In this document: positions 14,808 to 26,074 of the stretch, in pieces
Layout: each line of letters begins with the position of its first letter
How positions within the stretch are numbered: the first letter of the stretch is position 1
Assembly: GCA_900552945.1 (NCBI GenBank)
Contig: USBI01000010.1
Span: 1-42,994 of the forward strand
Direction of reading: 5' to 3'
DNA: 42,994 nucleotides
Source of the DNA: an uncultured Oscillospiraceae bacterium
GTDB lineage: Bacteria; Bacillota; Clostridia; Oscillospirales; Ruminococcaceae
Translations under genes and position numbers: made by a program
The notes under the pieces: generated by a model
Told to the model about the DNA's origin: nothing
Database searches by the model: none
Seen by the model: only the letters and a program-made list of their open reading frames with translations

Positions 14808-16562
14808 TTAGTCCTCGTTATCATACTGCAGCGCGTCGTAGCCGTGTTCACCAGTACGCACTCTGACAACATCTTCCACATCGTAGACGAAGATTTTACC
14901 GTCGCCCACGTTGCCGGTATACAGTGCCTTGCGTGCGGTGTCGATCACTGTTTTGACCGGTACTTTGCTTACAACGACTTCAACTTTGACTTTCGGCAAC
15001 AGTTTTGCCTGATCGAGTTGAACACCACGGTAGAAGACGGGGTGCCCTTTCTGGATGCCGTAGCCCAGAACCTGGGTCACAGTCATACCGGAAACACCAA
15101 TTTCATTGATGGCTTCTTTGAGTGCTTCAAACCGCTCTTGATTGAAGACCATGACGATTTTGGTCAGCTTTTTGCCGTCTGCCTCAGCGGAAACCGTTTC
15201 AGCCGGAACGTGCTCGACCGGAACTGCGGAAGCAACCGGAACACTCTGCGGCATCACAGCGGCGATGCGTGGAGCATATTCTGTTTCACCGGTAAGAACC
15301 TGCGGCGGTACCGGCATGAAGTCAGCATAAGAGCTTTCAATGCCGTGCTCTGTAATATCCAGGCCGCGGATTTCTTCTTCACGGCTAGCACGCAGACCAA
15401 CTGTTTTCTTGATGACAAGGAAGACAATGGTCATGGTCACACCAACCCAGGCAATGACCGAAACAACACCCAAAGCCTGTGTTCCGAGGAACTGGAAGCC
15501 GCCGCCGTAGAACAGGCCGAGCGGATTTCCGTTGTCGTCGGTCAGATAGCGGGCGAACAGGCCGGTCAGCAGGGTACCGGTTGCGCCGCAGAAACCGTGA
15601 ACGCCGATTGCGCCAACCGGGTCATCGATTTTGAGGACTTTATCCACAAATTCAATACCGAATACAACAACGAACGCGGCGATGAGGCCAATGAAGAACG
15701 CGCCAATCGGGTCGACCACGTCACATCCTGCCGTGATGGCAACCAAGCCGGCAAGCGAACCGTTGAGCGTCATGGAAATGTCCGGTTTCTTGTAGCGGAT
15801 CCAGGTGATGATCATAACAGCAACCGTAGAAGTTGCGGCAGCCAGGTTGGTCGTTACAAAAATGTTGCCTGCGCTGGTCAGGGCATCGTCACCAGTCATG
15901 GACAGGGTGGAGCAGCCGTTGAATCCGAACCAGCAGAACCAGAGGATGAACACACCCAAGGCGCCAAGCGTTAAGCTGTGGCCAAGAATGGCACGCGGTT
16001 TACCGTTTTTATCGTATTTACCAATACGGGGACCGAGGATTTTAGCACCAACCAGTGCCGCGACACCGCCGACCAAGTGAACGGCTGTGGAACCGGCGAA
16101 ATCATGAAAGCCAAGCTGTGCGAGCCAGCCGCCGCCCCAGATCCAGTGACCGGAGATGGGGTAGATCACAGCGCTGATGACTGCGCTGTAAATACAGTAG
16201 GAAATGAATTTCGTACGTTCTGCCATCGCGCCGGAAACAATGGTTGCGGCAGTCGCGCAGAACACAGTTTGGAAAATGATAAACGCCGGAGTTGGAACCG
16301 ACAGGCCAAGGAAGGAATAGTCCCCCTGAATGGTCGGGTCAAACCCGCCGACCAATGCGCCGGTGCCCGCGAACATCAGCCCGAAACCGAGCAACCAGAA
16401 GATCGGCGTGCCTATGGCGAAATCCATTAAGTTTTTCATAATGATGTTGCCGGCGTTTTTCGCACGGGTAAAACCGGTTTCTACCATTGCGAAACCCGCC
16501 TGCATGAAGAATACCAGTGCGGCTCCCAAAAGGACCCAGATGGTATCAACTGACTGAAACAT
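14808..16562 (-). CDS. Ammonium transporter (Amt) with C-terminal fused PII (GlnB/GlnK) domain
   Basis: This is a 584-residue protein. Residues 1 to about 390 form an Amt channel with the twin histidines His162 (STAVHLVGG) and His322 (GVHGFCG). A linker of about 70 residues, rich in Pro, Val and Glu, leads to a complete PII domain (about 465-584). That domain has a full T-loop (IQKGHPVFYRG), the signature YTGNVGDGKIFV and the nucleotide-binding RVRTGE. PII proteins normally bind Amt as a separate trimer and plug it when nitrogen is plentiful; here sensor and channel are one chain. ATG at 16562 is preferred over 16568 because AGGAGG is then 9 bases away. It has its own promoter and an attenuator-like leader, and lies downstream of the glutamine/glutamate operon. 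Confidence 0.93.
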   Translation of the reverse strand: MFQSVDTIWVLLGAALVFFMQAGFAMVETGFTRAKNAGNIIMKNLMDFAIGTPIFWLLGFGLMFAGTGALVGGFDPTIQGDYSFLGLSVPTPAFIIFQTVFCATAATIVSGAMAERTKFISYCIYSAVISAVIYPISGHWIWGGGWLAQLGFHDFAGSTAVHLVGGVAALVGAKILGPRIGKYDKNGKPRAILGHSLTLGALGVFILWFCWFGFNGCSTLSMTGDDALTSAGNIFVTTNLAAATSTVAVMIITWIRYKKPDISMTLNGSLAGLVAITAGCDVVDPIGAFFIGLIAAFVVVFGIEFVDKVLKIDDPVGAIGVHGFCGATGTLLTGLFARYLTDDNGNPLGLFYGGGFQFLGTQALGVVSVIAWVGVTMTIVFLVIKKTVGLRASREEEIRGLDITEHGIESSYADFMPVPPQVLTGETEYAPRIAAVMPQSVPVASAVPVEHVPAETVSAEADGKKLTKIVMVFNQERFEALKEAINEIGVSGMTVTQVLGYGIQKGHPVFYRGVQLDQAKLLPKVKVEVVVSKVPVKTVIDTARKALYTGNVGDGKIFVYDVEDVVRVRTGEHGYDALQYDNED

Positions 16563-16609
16563 TACCATGAACCTCCTTGCTTAAAACAAATACATGGCCA
16601 ATGTATTCG

Positions 16610-16650
16610 AAAAAAGGCGCTGCGGGAATTTTTCCCACAGCGCCTTTGCT
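16610..16650 (-). promoter_or_regulatory. amt leader: AAAGGC hexaloop hairpin overlapping an intrinsic terminator
   Basis: On the minus strand, just after the predicted transcription start, AGC-AAAGGC-GCT can form a small hairpin (extendable with one bulge). Its loop GGC and 3' arm are also the first bases of a 13-bp terminator stem, GGCGCTGTGGGAA/TTCCCGCAGCGCC, followed by TTTTTT. The two folds exclude each other, as expected for antitermination. The same hexaloop recurs in the glutamate synthase and GSIII leaders, and an ANTAR protein is encoded nearby. ANTAR proteins are known to bind hexaloops with A at position 1 and G at position 4, which this loop satisfies. Confidence 0.65.
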
Positions 16651-16657
16651 TGTTTTT

Positions 16658-16685
16658 ATTATAACAAACTCTATGTAATTGTCAA
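16658..16685 (-). promoter_or_regulatory. Sigma-A promoter of amt
   Basis: On the minus strand the consensus TTGACA (16685-16680) and consensus TATAAT (16663-16658) are separated by 16 bases. They lie in the AT-rich 212-bp gap between purF and amt, so amt can be transcribed independently. No strong terminator follows purF, and read-through into this leader is possible. Confidence 0.85.
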
Positions 16686-16780
16686 TCGATTTGCAAGATA
16701 AAATCATAAAAACTTCATATTTTGTTGGATTAACTAAAATACGAGCTTATAAAAGCAATATTTTTGCAAGTTATAATGAT

Positions 16781-18157
16781 TTAAATTGAATTTGTATGAC
16801 TGTATAAACGGGTTGGATATTGCCCGCCGAAGCAGGCGAAACAGAATTGCTCACCGCCGTAAATTTCTTTTAAATCATCTGAGGTGAGGAAATGGAGCGA
16901 ATCCGCTTCCAGTTCCCGGCAGAGTTCCTGTTCGGACAACCGGGCGGAGATGAGCTCCTCACGGGTAGAGGTATCCACCCCATAAAAACAGGGAAAGAGA
17001 ACCCGCGGCGACGCGATGCGCAGATGCACCTCAGCCGCACCGGCGTTTTTCAACAGCCGTATAGTGCGTTTGGAGGTGGTGCCGCGGACGACCGAGTCGT
17101 CGACGAGTACGATCCGCTTGCCGGCGATGACCGCTCGGTCGGCGGAGAGTTTCATCCGCACGCTCAGGTCACGCTGGGCCTGGTTCGGTTTGATGAAGGT
17201 GCGGCCGACATATCGGTTTTTGATAAGCCCCAGCTCATACGGCAATCCACTGGCCTCGCTGTATCCAATCGCGGCGGGAAGGGAGGAATCCGGAACACCG
17301 ATGACAAGATCGGCTTGCAGCCGGCCTTTGTCCTGTTCAGCGAGTCGGCGGCCGGTCTGTTTGCGCATTTCATGCACACTGCGTCCGTCAATGCGGCTGT
17401 CCGGGCGGGAGAAGTAGATGTACTCCATAGCGCAGAGGCGGGGCTCTGTCCGCGCGGTATAAAAACAGCTTTCCATCCCATGTGCGGAGCATTTTACAAT
17501 CTCGCCGGGGGCGATGTCGCGAAGAAAGGAGGCGCCTACCCCATCGAACGCGCAGGTCTCGCTGCTGACGCAGAATCCTTCCCCCAAACGGGCAAGAGAA
17601 AGCGGCCGGAGCCCGTTCCGGTCGCGGATGGCGTACAGGCTTTTTTCGGTGAGGATCAGCACCGAAAAAGCGCCGTCAAGCTGACAACAGGCAGACTTGA
17701 TCTTTTCCAAAAGGCTTCCCTTTGCCCGCTGGATGAGATGGAGGATGATTTCACTGTCACTGCTGCCGTGGAAGATGCTTCCCTGCTCTTCTAACGATTC
17801 ACGCAGTTCGTCGGCATTGACGATCTGCCCGTTGTGCGCTACGGCAATGCAGCCGATTTTGGAACGCGCGACAATGGGCTGTACATTTTCCAGTTCGCTT
17901 CCTCCGGAAGTGGAGTAGCGCACATGACCGATGCTGTTGCAGCCGGAAAGCTGTTCGAGTTCATCCGAAGAAAAAACCTCTGTGACCAGTCCGTGCCCTT
18001 TGCGGCAGCTGACGGTACTGCCGTTGCTTACCGCAATGCCTGCGCCTTCCTGCCCGCGGTGCTGGAGGGCGTGAAGGCCGAAATAGGCCAGTGAAGGAGC
18101 ATCTGGATGATTGTATACACCAAATACGCCGCATTCTTCATGCAGTTCGTTTTCCAA
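16781..18157 (-). CDS. purF: Amidophosphoribosyltransferase (glutamine PRPP amidotransferase)
   Basis: This is a protein of about 458 residues that catalyses the first committed step of purine synthesis, PRPP plus glutamine to phosphoribosylamine. The class II glutaminase nucleophile is Cys9 in HEECGVFGV, so an 8-residue leader would be removed as usual for PurF. HALQHRGQEGAGI, GHVRYSTSG and the PRPP motif VLVDDSVVRGTT are intact. The start is TTG, placed by AAGGGGG 8 bases upstream and overlapping the end region of dapL; the longer frame has no ribosome site. C-terminal cysteines (FCFACFGGQYP) are in the position of the Bacillus-type Fe-S ligands. It is the last gene of the minus-strand glutamine/glutamate series. 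Confidence 0.92.
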   Translation of the reverse strand: MENELHEECGVFGVYNHPDAPSLAYFGLHALQHRGQEGAGIAVSNGSTVSCRKGHGLVTEVFSSDELEQLSGCNSIGHVRYSTSGGSELENVQPIVARSKIGCIAVAHNGQIVNADELRESLEEQGSIFHGSSDSEIILHLIQRAKGSLLEKIKSACCQLDGAFSVLILTEKSLYAIRDRNGLRPLSLARLGEGFCVSSETCAFDGVGASFLRDIAPGEIVKCSAHGMESCFYTARTEPRLCAMEYIYFSRPDSRIDGRSVHEMRKQTGRRLAEQDKGRLQADLVIGVPDSSLPAAIGYSEASGLPYELGLIKNRYVGRTFIKPNQAQRDLSVRMKLSADRAVIAGKRIVLVDDSVVRGTTSKRTIRLLKNAGAAEVHLRIASPRVLFPCFYGVDTSTREELISARLSEQELCRELEADSLHFLTSDDLKEIYGGEQFCFACFGGQYPTRLYSHTNSI

Positions 18158-18170
18158 CCTGATCGCCCCC

Positions 18171-19349
18171 TTATTTGTAAGCCTCTTCAAACCGCTGCAT
18201 AGCAAGTGCCGTATTTTCCGGGCTTCCGAACGAGGTCAGGCGGAAAAAGCCTTCGCCGTTTTTTCCAAAGCCGGCACCTGGGGTTCCAACAACGCCCGCG
18301 CGGGAGAGAAGATCATCAAAAAACACCCAGGAATCCATCCCGTTCGGGCACTCCAGCCAGATGTACGGGGAGTTCTTTCCGCCGATGTGCCAGATGCCCA
18401 GCCGGGTGAGGGTTTCTGAAATGAGTTTGGCGTTCTGCTGATAAACGGCAAGGTGCTCCATGCAGCCCTTCATCCCTTCCGGTGTGAAGACGGCCGCGGC
18501 CGCTTTCTGAACCGGATAGGATACGCCGTTGAATTTTGTGGTCTGGCGGCGCAGCCACATTTTGTTGAGCGACATCCCGCCGCGGGTGAGGTTCACTGGT
18601 ACAACGGTGTAGCCGCACCGTGTTCCGGTGAAACCTGCCGTTTTGGAGAAGGAACAGAACTCGATGGCGCAGTCCCGCGCGCCGGGCACCTCGTAAATGC
18701 TGTGGGGCAGTTCGCCTTGTACAAATGCTTCATAAGCGGCGTCAAACAGAATGACCGCATCCTGCCGCACAGCGTAATCCACCCATTCTTGAAGCTGTTC
18801 TCTGGTGTAAACCGCACCGGTGGGATTGTTCGGCGAGCAGAGGTAGATGATATCCGCCTTCACCGATTCATCCGGCATGGGAAGAAAACCATTTTCCTTG
18901 GTGGCGTTCATATAGATAATCCGGCGTCCCGCCATCAGGTTGGTGTCACAGTAAACCGGGTAGACCGGGTCGGGGATGAGGACGGTGTTGTCGGTATCGA
19001 ACAGGTCGAGAATGTTGCCGAGATCGCTTTTTGCGCCGTCGCTGACGAAAATCTCATCCGGCTCCACCATAACGCCGAAGGTGTGGTAGTGTTCTACGAT
19101 CGCCTGTTTTAAGAAATCGTACCCCTGTTCCGGTCCATAGCCGTGAAACGCGGAGGGATCTCCCTGCTCTGCCGAAGCGGCGACCAGCGCGTCAACAACC
19201 GGTTTGCAGAGCGGAAGGGTCACGTCGCCGATCCCCAGCCGGATGATCTCCCGTTCCGGGTGGGACTCTTTGAATTCCGCCACCTTTCGGGAGATGGTGG
19301 AAAACAGGTAGCTTTCCGCCAGATTGCTGTAATTGCGGTTGACTTTCAT
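18171..19349 (-). CDS. dapL: LL-diaminopimelate aminotransferase
   Basis: This is a 392-residue class I/II PLP aminotransferase. The family signature SPNNPTGAV, the PLP lysine in FSKTAGFTGTRCGY, and GIGDVTLPLC near the N-terminus identify DapL, which makes LL-diaminopimelate directly from tetrahydrodipicolinate with glutamate as amino donor. The second ATG is chosen since AGGAGG lies 7 bases upstream of it but only 1 base from the first. It overlaps closely with pyrG (stop 3 bases upstream of the start) and is followed by purF after 13 bases, so translation is likely coupled. Confidence 0.92.
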   Translation of the reverse strand: MKVNRNYSNLAESYLFSTISRKVAEFKESHPEREIIRLGIGDVTLPLCKPVVDALVAASAEQGDPSAFHGYGPEQGYDFLKQAIVEHYHTFGVMVEPDEIFVSDGAKSDLGNILDLFDTDNTVLIPDPVYPVYCDTNLMAGRRIIYMNATKENGFLPMPDESVKADIIYLCSPNNPTGAVYTREQLQEWVDYAVRQDAVILFDAAYEAFVQGELPHSIYEVPGARDCAIEFCSFSKTAGFTGTRCGYTVVPVNLTRGGMSLNKMWLRRQTTKFNGVSYPVQKAAAAVFTPEGMKGCMEHLAVYQQNAKLISETLTRLGIWHIGGKNSPYIWLECPNGMDSWVFFDDLLSRAGVVGTPGAGFGKNGEGFFRLTSFGSPENTALAMQRFEEAYK

Positions 19350-19351
19350 GC

Positions 19352-21834
<2,483 letters not shown>

Positions 21835-21878
21835 GGTGTTCCTTTCCTATCTTAAAAAGTTATGGCGCAAAACCGGGA

Positions 21879-22451
21879 TTACTGTTCTACGTTGTGCAGC
21901 CGCAGAACTTCTTCTGCGACCTCCCGCCGGGTCATCCGCCGGTCCATCGCCTGTTTTTCCAGGTAACGGTGGGCTTGTTCCTCGCTCATCCCCGAATATT
22001 GGATGAGCAGGCATTTTGCCCGGTCGATGGTGCGGATATCCTGTATTTTCTGTTCCAGACGCTCGGTTTTCGGCGCGGTAAGCGCAAGGCGGCGGTGTAC
22101 CGCACGGCAAAGATGAACAGCGGAGAGGAACATTCTGCGCCCCATTCCCGGGTGATAAAGCAGAATCCCTTTTTCCTCCTGTTCGGAGAGAAGCCGGCAG
22201 GTTTCCGCGTCCCGCACAACCAGCAGAACACCGGCAGTGGTTTCTGCCGCCTCGGCCGCGAGGGAAACACCGGAACCGTCCGGCAGGGGAACGGCAATCA
22301 CGATGACTGAATATTGCCGCGAGGAAAACAGTTTTTTGGCTTCTGCCGCGGTTTTAACCGTTTCCGGAAGTTTGCCGAACTGCTCGGCGAGAAGCTCAGA
22401 CAAGGTTTTTACCGCTTTTTCATTTCCGGATATGAGCAGAAAGTTTTCCAA
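21879..22451 (-). CDS. ANTAR domain RNA-binding antiterminator, NitR-like
   Basis: The protein has about 190 residues. The C-terminal 60 residues form an ANTAR domain: a coiled stretch (ERLEQKIQDIRTIDRAKCLLIQ) then GMSEEQAHRYLEKQAMDRRMTRREVAEEVL. The N-terminal 120 residues resemble a response-regulator receiver, but VIVIAVPLPDG lacks the phosphorylatable Asp, so it is a pseudo-receiver and probably senses another signal or partner. The start is TTG, set by AAAGGGGG 7 bases upstream; longer frames run into glnA. ANTAR proteins bind hexaloop RNA hairpins and prevent terminator formation. Its position directly after glnA matches NitR of solvent-forming clostridia, and three candidate target leaders are in this window. 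Confidence 0.88.
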   Translation of the reverse strand: MENFLLISGNEKAVKTLSELLAEQFGKLPETVKTAAEAKKLFSSRQYSVIVIAVPLPDGSGVSLAAEAAETTAGVLLVVRDAETCRLLSEQEEKGILLYHPGMGRRMFLSAVHLCRAVHRRLALTAPKTERLEQKIQDIRTIDRAKCLLIQYSGMSEEQAHRYLEKQAMDRRMTRREVAEEVLRLHNVEQ

Positions 22452-22480
22452 TGGTATTCCCCCTTTCATCCTGCATATGC

Positions 22481-23803
22481 TTATATCTGCTGGAACCATT
22501 GTTCCAGCTCGAACATGTGGGTGTTGCCCGCCTGAACGCAGGCTTCCCATTCCTGTTGTTTCGCGGCGCGGTATTTGTTCCACATTTCATCCGGCAGAAT
22601 CCGGTGGATCAGTTCGCTCTGATCGGCCAGCCGAAGCGCTTCCTGTAAATTTTCCGGAAGCCGCGCAATGCCGGAGCCGGCTTCGGGCAGGCTTTCTTCC
22701 TGAAGATTTCGGTTGCAGGGCGCAACCAGTTTCGTGTGCCGCTCAATTCCATCCAGTCCGGCGTGAAGCAGCAGAGCGAAGGCTAAATACGGGTTGCAGG
22801 ATGGGTCCGGCGAGCGGAGCTCCATCCGGTTGTCCTCCCCGAAGGATGCGGGGATGCGGATGAGCTGAGAGCGGTTCTGATGAGACCAGGTCACATACCG
22901 GGGCGCTTCAAAGCCGCCCAGTCTGCGGTAAGAGTTGGTGAGCGGATTGAGGAAGACAGACAGCTCGGCCGCGTGCTCCAATATCCCCGCAATAAAACTT
23001 TCGGCAGACTCACAGTGCTCCGGCCCGGTGCGGAACATGTTTTTTCCGAATTTGGAAAGCGAAAGGTTTACGTGAAGCCCGTTGCCGCTGTTGTTGGCTA
23101 GCGGTTTCGGAAGGAAGGAAGCGTACAGCCCGCTTGCTGACGCAATGGCTTTGACCGCCGTTTTGAAGACAAGAAAGTTGTCAGCGGCGGTCAGCGGTTC
23201 TGAGTAGCGGAAATCCACCTCGTTCTGGCCCGGACCATGCTCATGGTAGGAACGTTCCGGCAGAAGCCCCATCTGCTCGAGAGCGAGGCAGATGTTACGG
23301 CGGATGTTTTCCCCTTTGTCAAGAGGTGCGATGTCGGCGTAGCCGCCATTATCCATCGGCCGGGTCGACGGCAGGCCGTTTTCCTCTGCCTGGAAAAGGT
23401 AAAACTCACATTCGGTTCCAATTCGGCAGAGAAGCCCCATGCCTGCGGCGCGTTCCACCGCCTGTTTTAAAAGATTTCGGGTGTCTCCCGCGTAATCGCT
23501 TCCATCGGGGTTTTTCACGCTGCAAACCATCCGCATGACCCGTTCGTGCGATGGGCGCCACGGCAGAATGCTGATGCTGGAGCAGTCCGGCACCAGAAAC
23601 AGGTCGGAGCATTCCACCGGCTGAAATCCGGCGATGGAGGAGGCGTCGAACAGAATGCCGTGCTCAAACGCCTGTTCCAGCTGAGAGGAAAGAATCGCGA
23701 TGTTTTTGGGCGCGCCGAACAGGTCGCAGAACGCAAGGCGGATGAATTTCACATCATTTTCCTGCACAAAGCGGAGGATTTCGGTTTGGGTTTCGGTCAG
23801 CAT
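22481..23803 (-). CDS. glnA: Glutamine synthetase, type I
   Basis: This is a 440-residue GSI, the short alpha-like form. Visible motifs include FDASSIAGF, CEFYLF (metal Glu), GNGLHVNLSL (ATP/glutamate site), NSYRRLGG and RMELRSPDPSCNPYLA. It makes glutamine from glutamate and ammonia with ATP. The ATG at 23803 is chosen because AAGGGAG lies 8 bases upstream; the seven-residue-longer frame overlaps the previous ribosome region. It lies 14 bases after the GXGXG glutamate synthase part and is followed by the ANTAR regulator. A second, unrelated-type synthetase (GSIII) is encoded divergently. Confidence 0.94.
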   Translation of the reverse strand: MLTETQTEILRFVQENDVKFIRLAFCDLFGAPKNIAILSSQLEQAFEHGILFDASSIAGFQPVECSDLFLVPDCSSISILPWRPSHERVMRMVCSVKNPDGSDYAGDTRNLLKQAVERAAGMGLLCRIGTECEFYLFQAEENGLPSTRPMDNGGYADIAPLDKGENIRRNICLALEQMGLLPERSYHEHGPGQNEVDFRYSEPLTAADNFLVFKTAVKAIASASGLYASFLPKPLANNSGNGLHVNLSLSKFGKNMFRTGPEHCESAESFIAGILEHAAELSVFLNPLTNSYRRLGGFEAPRYVTWSHQNRSQLIRIPASFGEDNRMELRSPDPSCNPYLAFALLLHAGLDGIERHTKLVAPCNRNLQEESLPEAGSGIARLPENLQEALRLADQSELIHRILPDEMWNKYRAAKQQEWEACVQAGNTHMFELEQWFQQI

Positions 23804-23817
23804 AGTCTGGTCTCCCT

Positions 23818-24540
23818 TCAGCATGAGGTGTAAAGCTGTTTGTAAGGGTTGCTGCTGTCTGGTGTGATGACGTAAAACGGCAGCGCGTCGATGGCGGCGC
23901 GGCTTTCGCCGAACAGTTCGCAGAACCGGTCGAGCGCGGGAGCAATCTCTTCCAGGTCTTTTGTATCCGCACGGGTGCAGATCAATCGGTCTGCGATCCG
24001 CTTGGGCGGATTTTCACACCGCAGAAAGATTTTTCCGCCGTGCATACCCATGCCGCAGAAGTTGCCGGTGGGAACGGCTCCGCCGCTGTTGAGCCCCAGG
24101 ATAATGATCGTGCCGCCTGCCTGGTATTCTCCCAGAAAGCTGCCTGCACAGCCGCCTGCAACCAGCAGAGGTTTTTTGTCTTTGTACTGTTTCATGTGAA
24201 TGCCCGCGCGGTAGCCGATGTCTCCGTGTACATAAATGCTTCCGCCGCGCATGGCGTATCCGGCGGCATCTCCCGCGAGCCCGTCAATGGCGATGCAGCC
24301 GCTGTTCATGGTGTCGCCCGCGGCATCCTGCGCGTCTCCGTGAACGAAGAGTTCGCATCCGTCCAGATAGGAGCCGAGCGCGTTCCCCGGCGTGCCGAAG
24401 ATTTCGATCTGTTTTCCGGAAAGCCCGCTTGCGATATACCGCTGACCGCAGCAGCCGTCGATCACGATGGATGAATCGGGGGCTGAACGGATCATCTGAT
24501 TGAGCTGTTTAAAGTGAAGCCCTTGGGCATTGATCTTCAT
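23818..24540 (-). CDS. Glutamate synthase GXGXG-domain subunit (GltB C-terminal part)
   Basis: This is a 240-residue protein made of GXGXG beta-helix repeats (FGTPGNALGSYL, GDAQDAAGDTM, GLAGDAAGYAM, GDIGYRAGIHM), corresponding to the C-terminal domain of the large glutamate synthase subunit. It is structural in the enzyme and helps hold the ammonia tunnel. An ATG at 24540 with AAGGAGG 7 bases upstream is the start. It lies directly behind the FMN subunit gene, so the three pieces form one enzyme. Confidence 0.9.
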   Translation of the reverse strand: MKINAQGLHFKQLNQMIRSAPDSSIVIDGCCGQRYIASGLSGKQIEIFGTPGNALGSYLDGCELFVHGDAQDAAGDTMNSGCIAIDGLAGDAAGYAMRGGSIYVHGDIGYRAGIHMKQYKDKKPLLVAGGCAGSFLGEYQAGGTIIILGLNSGGAVPTGNFCGMGMHGGKIFLRCENPPKRIADRLICTRADTKDLEEIAPALDRFCELFGESRAAIDALPFYVITPDSSNPYKQLYTSC

Positions 24541-24568
24541 GTTTGTTCCTCCTTGCGTTTCGCACGGG

Positions 24569-26074
24569 TCACTCACCCGCGTGGCGGATTCCCAGAATGG
24601 AAAGTTCCTTTTCAGTCATGCCGATCCCGCGCAGCATGAGCCGGTTGCCCCGCAGCGCTTCGATCGAGTTGATGCCCATGCCGCCCATCATCTCTTTGAT
24701 TTCGTGGGTCCATGCCTGTACCAGACGGGTGAGACGTTTTGCTCCTTCTTCCGGATCAAGCCGCTTGACCAGTTCCGGCTGCTGGGTGGCAATGCCCCAG
24801 TTGCACCGGCCGGCGTGGCAGGAGCGGCAGAGATGGCAGCCGAGCGCGATCAGTGCGGCGGTGCCGATATAAACCGCGTCCGCGCCAAGAGCAATGGCTT
24901 TTACCACATCGGCGCTGGAACGGATGCTTCCCCCCGCAATGATTGACACGTTTCCGCGGATGCCCTCTTCCCTCAGCCGCTGATCCACAGCGGCGAGTGC
25001 CAGCTCAATGGGAATGCCGATGTTGTCACGGATGCGGGTCGGCGCCGCGCCGGTACCACCGCGGAATCCGTCGATGGCGATGATGTCTGCCCCGGACCGC
25101 GCGATGCCGCTGGCGATGGCGGCAATGTTATGCACAGCCGCGACTTTGACGATAACCGGCTTTTTATATTCAGTCGCTTCTTTGAGCGAAAAGACCAACT
25201 GATGCAGGTCTTCAATGGAATAAATGTCGTGATGAGGCGCGGGGGAGATGGCGTCGGTCCCCTGTGGGATCATACGGGTTTTGGAGACATCCTCCACGAT
25301 TTTAGTGCCCGGAAGATGTCCGCCGATTCCCGGCTTTGCCCCCTGCCCGATCTTGATTTCGATGGCGGCGCCGGCTTCCAGATACTGCTTGTGTACGCCG
25401 AACCGCCCGGACGCTACCTGCACGATGGTGTTTGGGCCGTACTGATAAAAGTCTTCATGCAGGCCGCCTTCGCCCGTGTTATAAAAGGTTCCCAGCTGTT
25501 TTGCCGCTTGGGCAAGGGCTGCGTGCGCGTTGTAGCTGATGGAGCCGTAGCTCATGGCTGAAAACAGGATGGGGGTGGCCAGTGAGAGCTGCGGGGTCAG
25601 ATTGTTGATGATCGCTCCGTTTTCATCCCGTTCAATCTGCGTTGGCTTTTTGCCAAGGAATACACGGGTTTCCATCGGTTCACGGAGCGGGTCGATGGAA
25701 GGATTTGTCACCTGGGAAGCGTTCACAAGGATTCGGTCCCAGTAGGTGGGATATGCGTTCGGGTTGCCCATTGAGGAAAGCAGTACCCCGCCGGAATCCG
25801 CCTGACGGTAAATCTGTTCGATGACATCCGCTGTCCAGTTTGCGTTCGGGCGGAAGGTGTGCTCGCTTTTGACGATTTTAAGTGCCCGGGTCGGGCAAAG
25901 AGCGACACAGCGGTGGCAGTTGACACATTTTGCGTCGTCTGCTGTTAGTCTGCCCGTTGCCGGGTCAAACGTATGCACCCCGTTGGCGCACTGGCGTTCG
26001 CAGACGCGGCAGCCGATGCAGCGGTCTATATCGCGGCGGACTTCAAATTCAGGAAAAATATAATTTATCGGCAC
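24569..26074 (-). CDS. Glutamate synthase FMN/Fe-S synthase subunit with N-terminal ferredoxin domain
   Basis: This is a 501-residue protein. The N-terminal 65 residues carry two 4Fe-4S motifs (CIGCRVCERQCANGV and CVNCHRCVALCPTRAL). The FMN-binding TIM barrel of GltS/GltB follows: GQGAKPGIGGHLPG, AIDGFRGGTGAAP and GGSIRSSADVVKA. Then comes the 3Fe-4S motif CHLCRSCHAGRCNWG. It reduces 2-iminoglutarate to glutamate, with electrons likely entering through the ferredoxin domain; no NADPH-type small subunit gene is seen here. GTG start, 10 bases after AAAGGAG, overlapping the glutaminase gene by 10 bases. Confidence 0.93.
   Translation of the reverse strand: MPINYIFPEFEVRRDIDRCIGCRVCERQCANGVHTFDPATGRLTADDAKCVNCHRCVALCPTRALKIVKSEHTFRPNANWTADVIEQIYRQADSGGVLLSSMGNPNAYPTYWDRILVNASQVTNPSIDPLREPMETRVFLGKKPTQIERDENGAIINNLTPQLSLATPILFSAMSYGSISYNAHAALAQAAKQLGTFYNTGEGGLHEDFYQYGPNTIVQVASGRFGVHKQYLEAGAAIEIKIGQGAKPGIGGHLPGTKIVEDVSKTRMIPQGTDAISPAPHHDIYSIEDLHQLVFSLKEATEYKKPVIVKVAAVHNIAAIASGIARSGADIIAIDGFRGGTGAAPTRIRDNIGIPIELALAAVDQRLREEGIRGNVSIIAGGSIRSSADVVKAIALGADAVYIGTAALIALGCHLCRSCHAGRCNWGIATQQPELVKRLDPEEGAKRLTRLVQAWTHEIKEMMGGMGINSIEALRGNRLMLRGIGMTEKELSILGIRHAGE

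Noticed and set aside
14745..15974. Long plus-strand open frame opposite amt, and similar ones at 16892-17794 and 19562-20467
   Set aside because: They are shadows of amt, purF and pyrG; their translations are rich in His, Arg and Cys without domain resemblance or ribosome sites.
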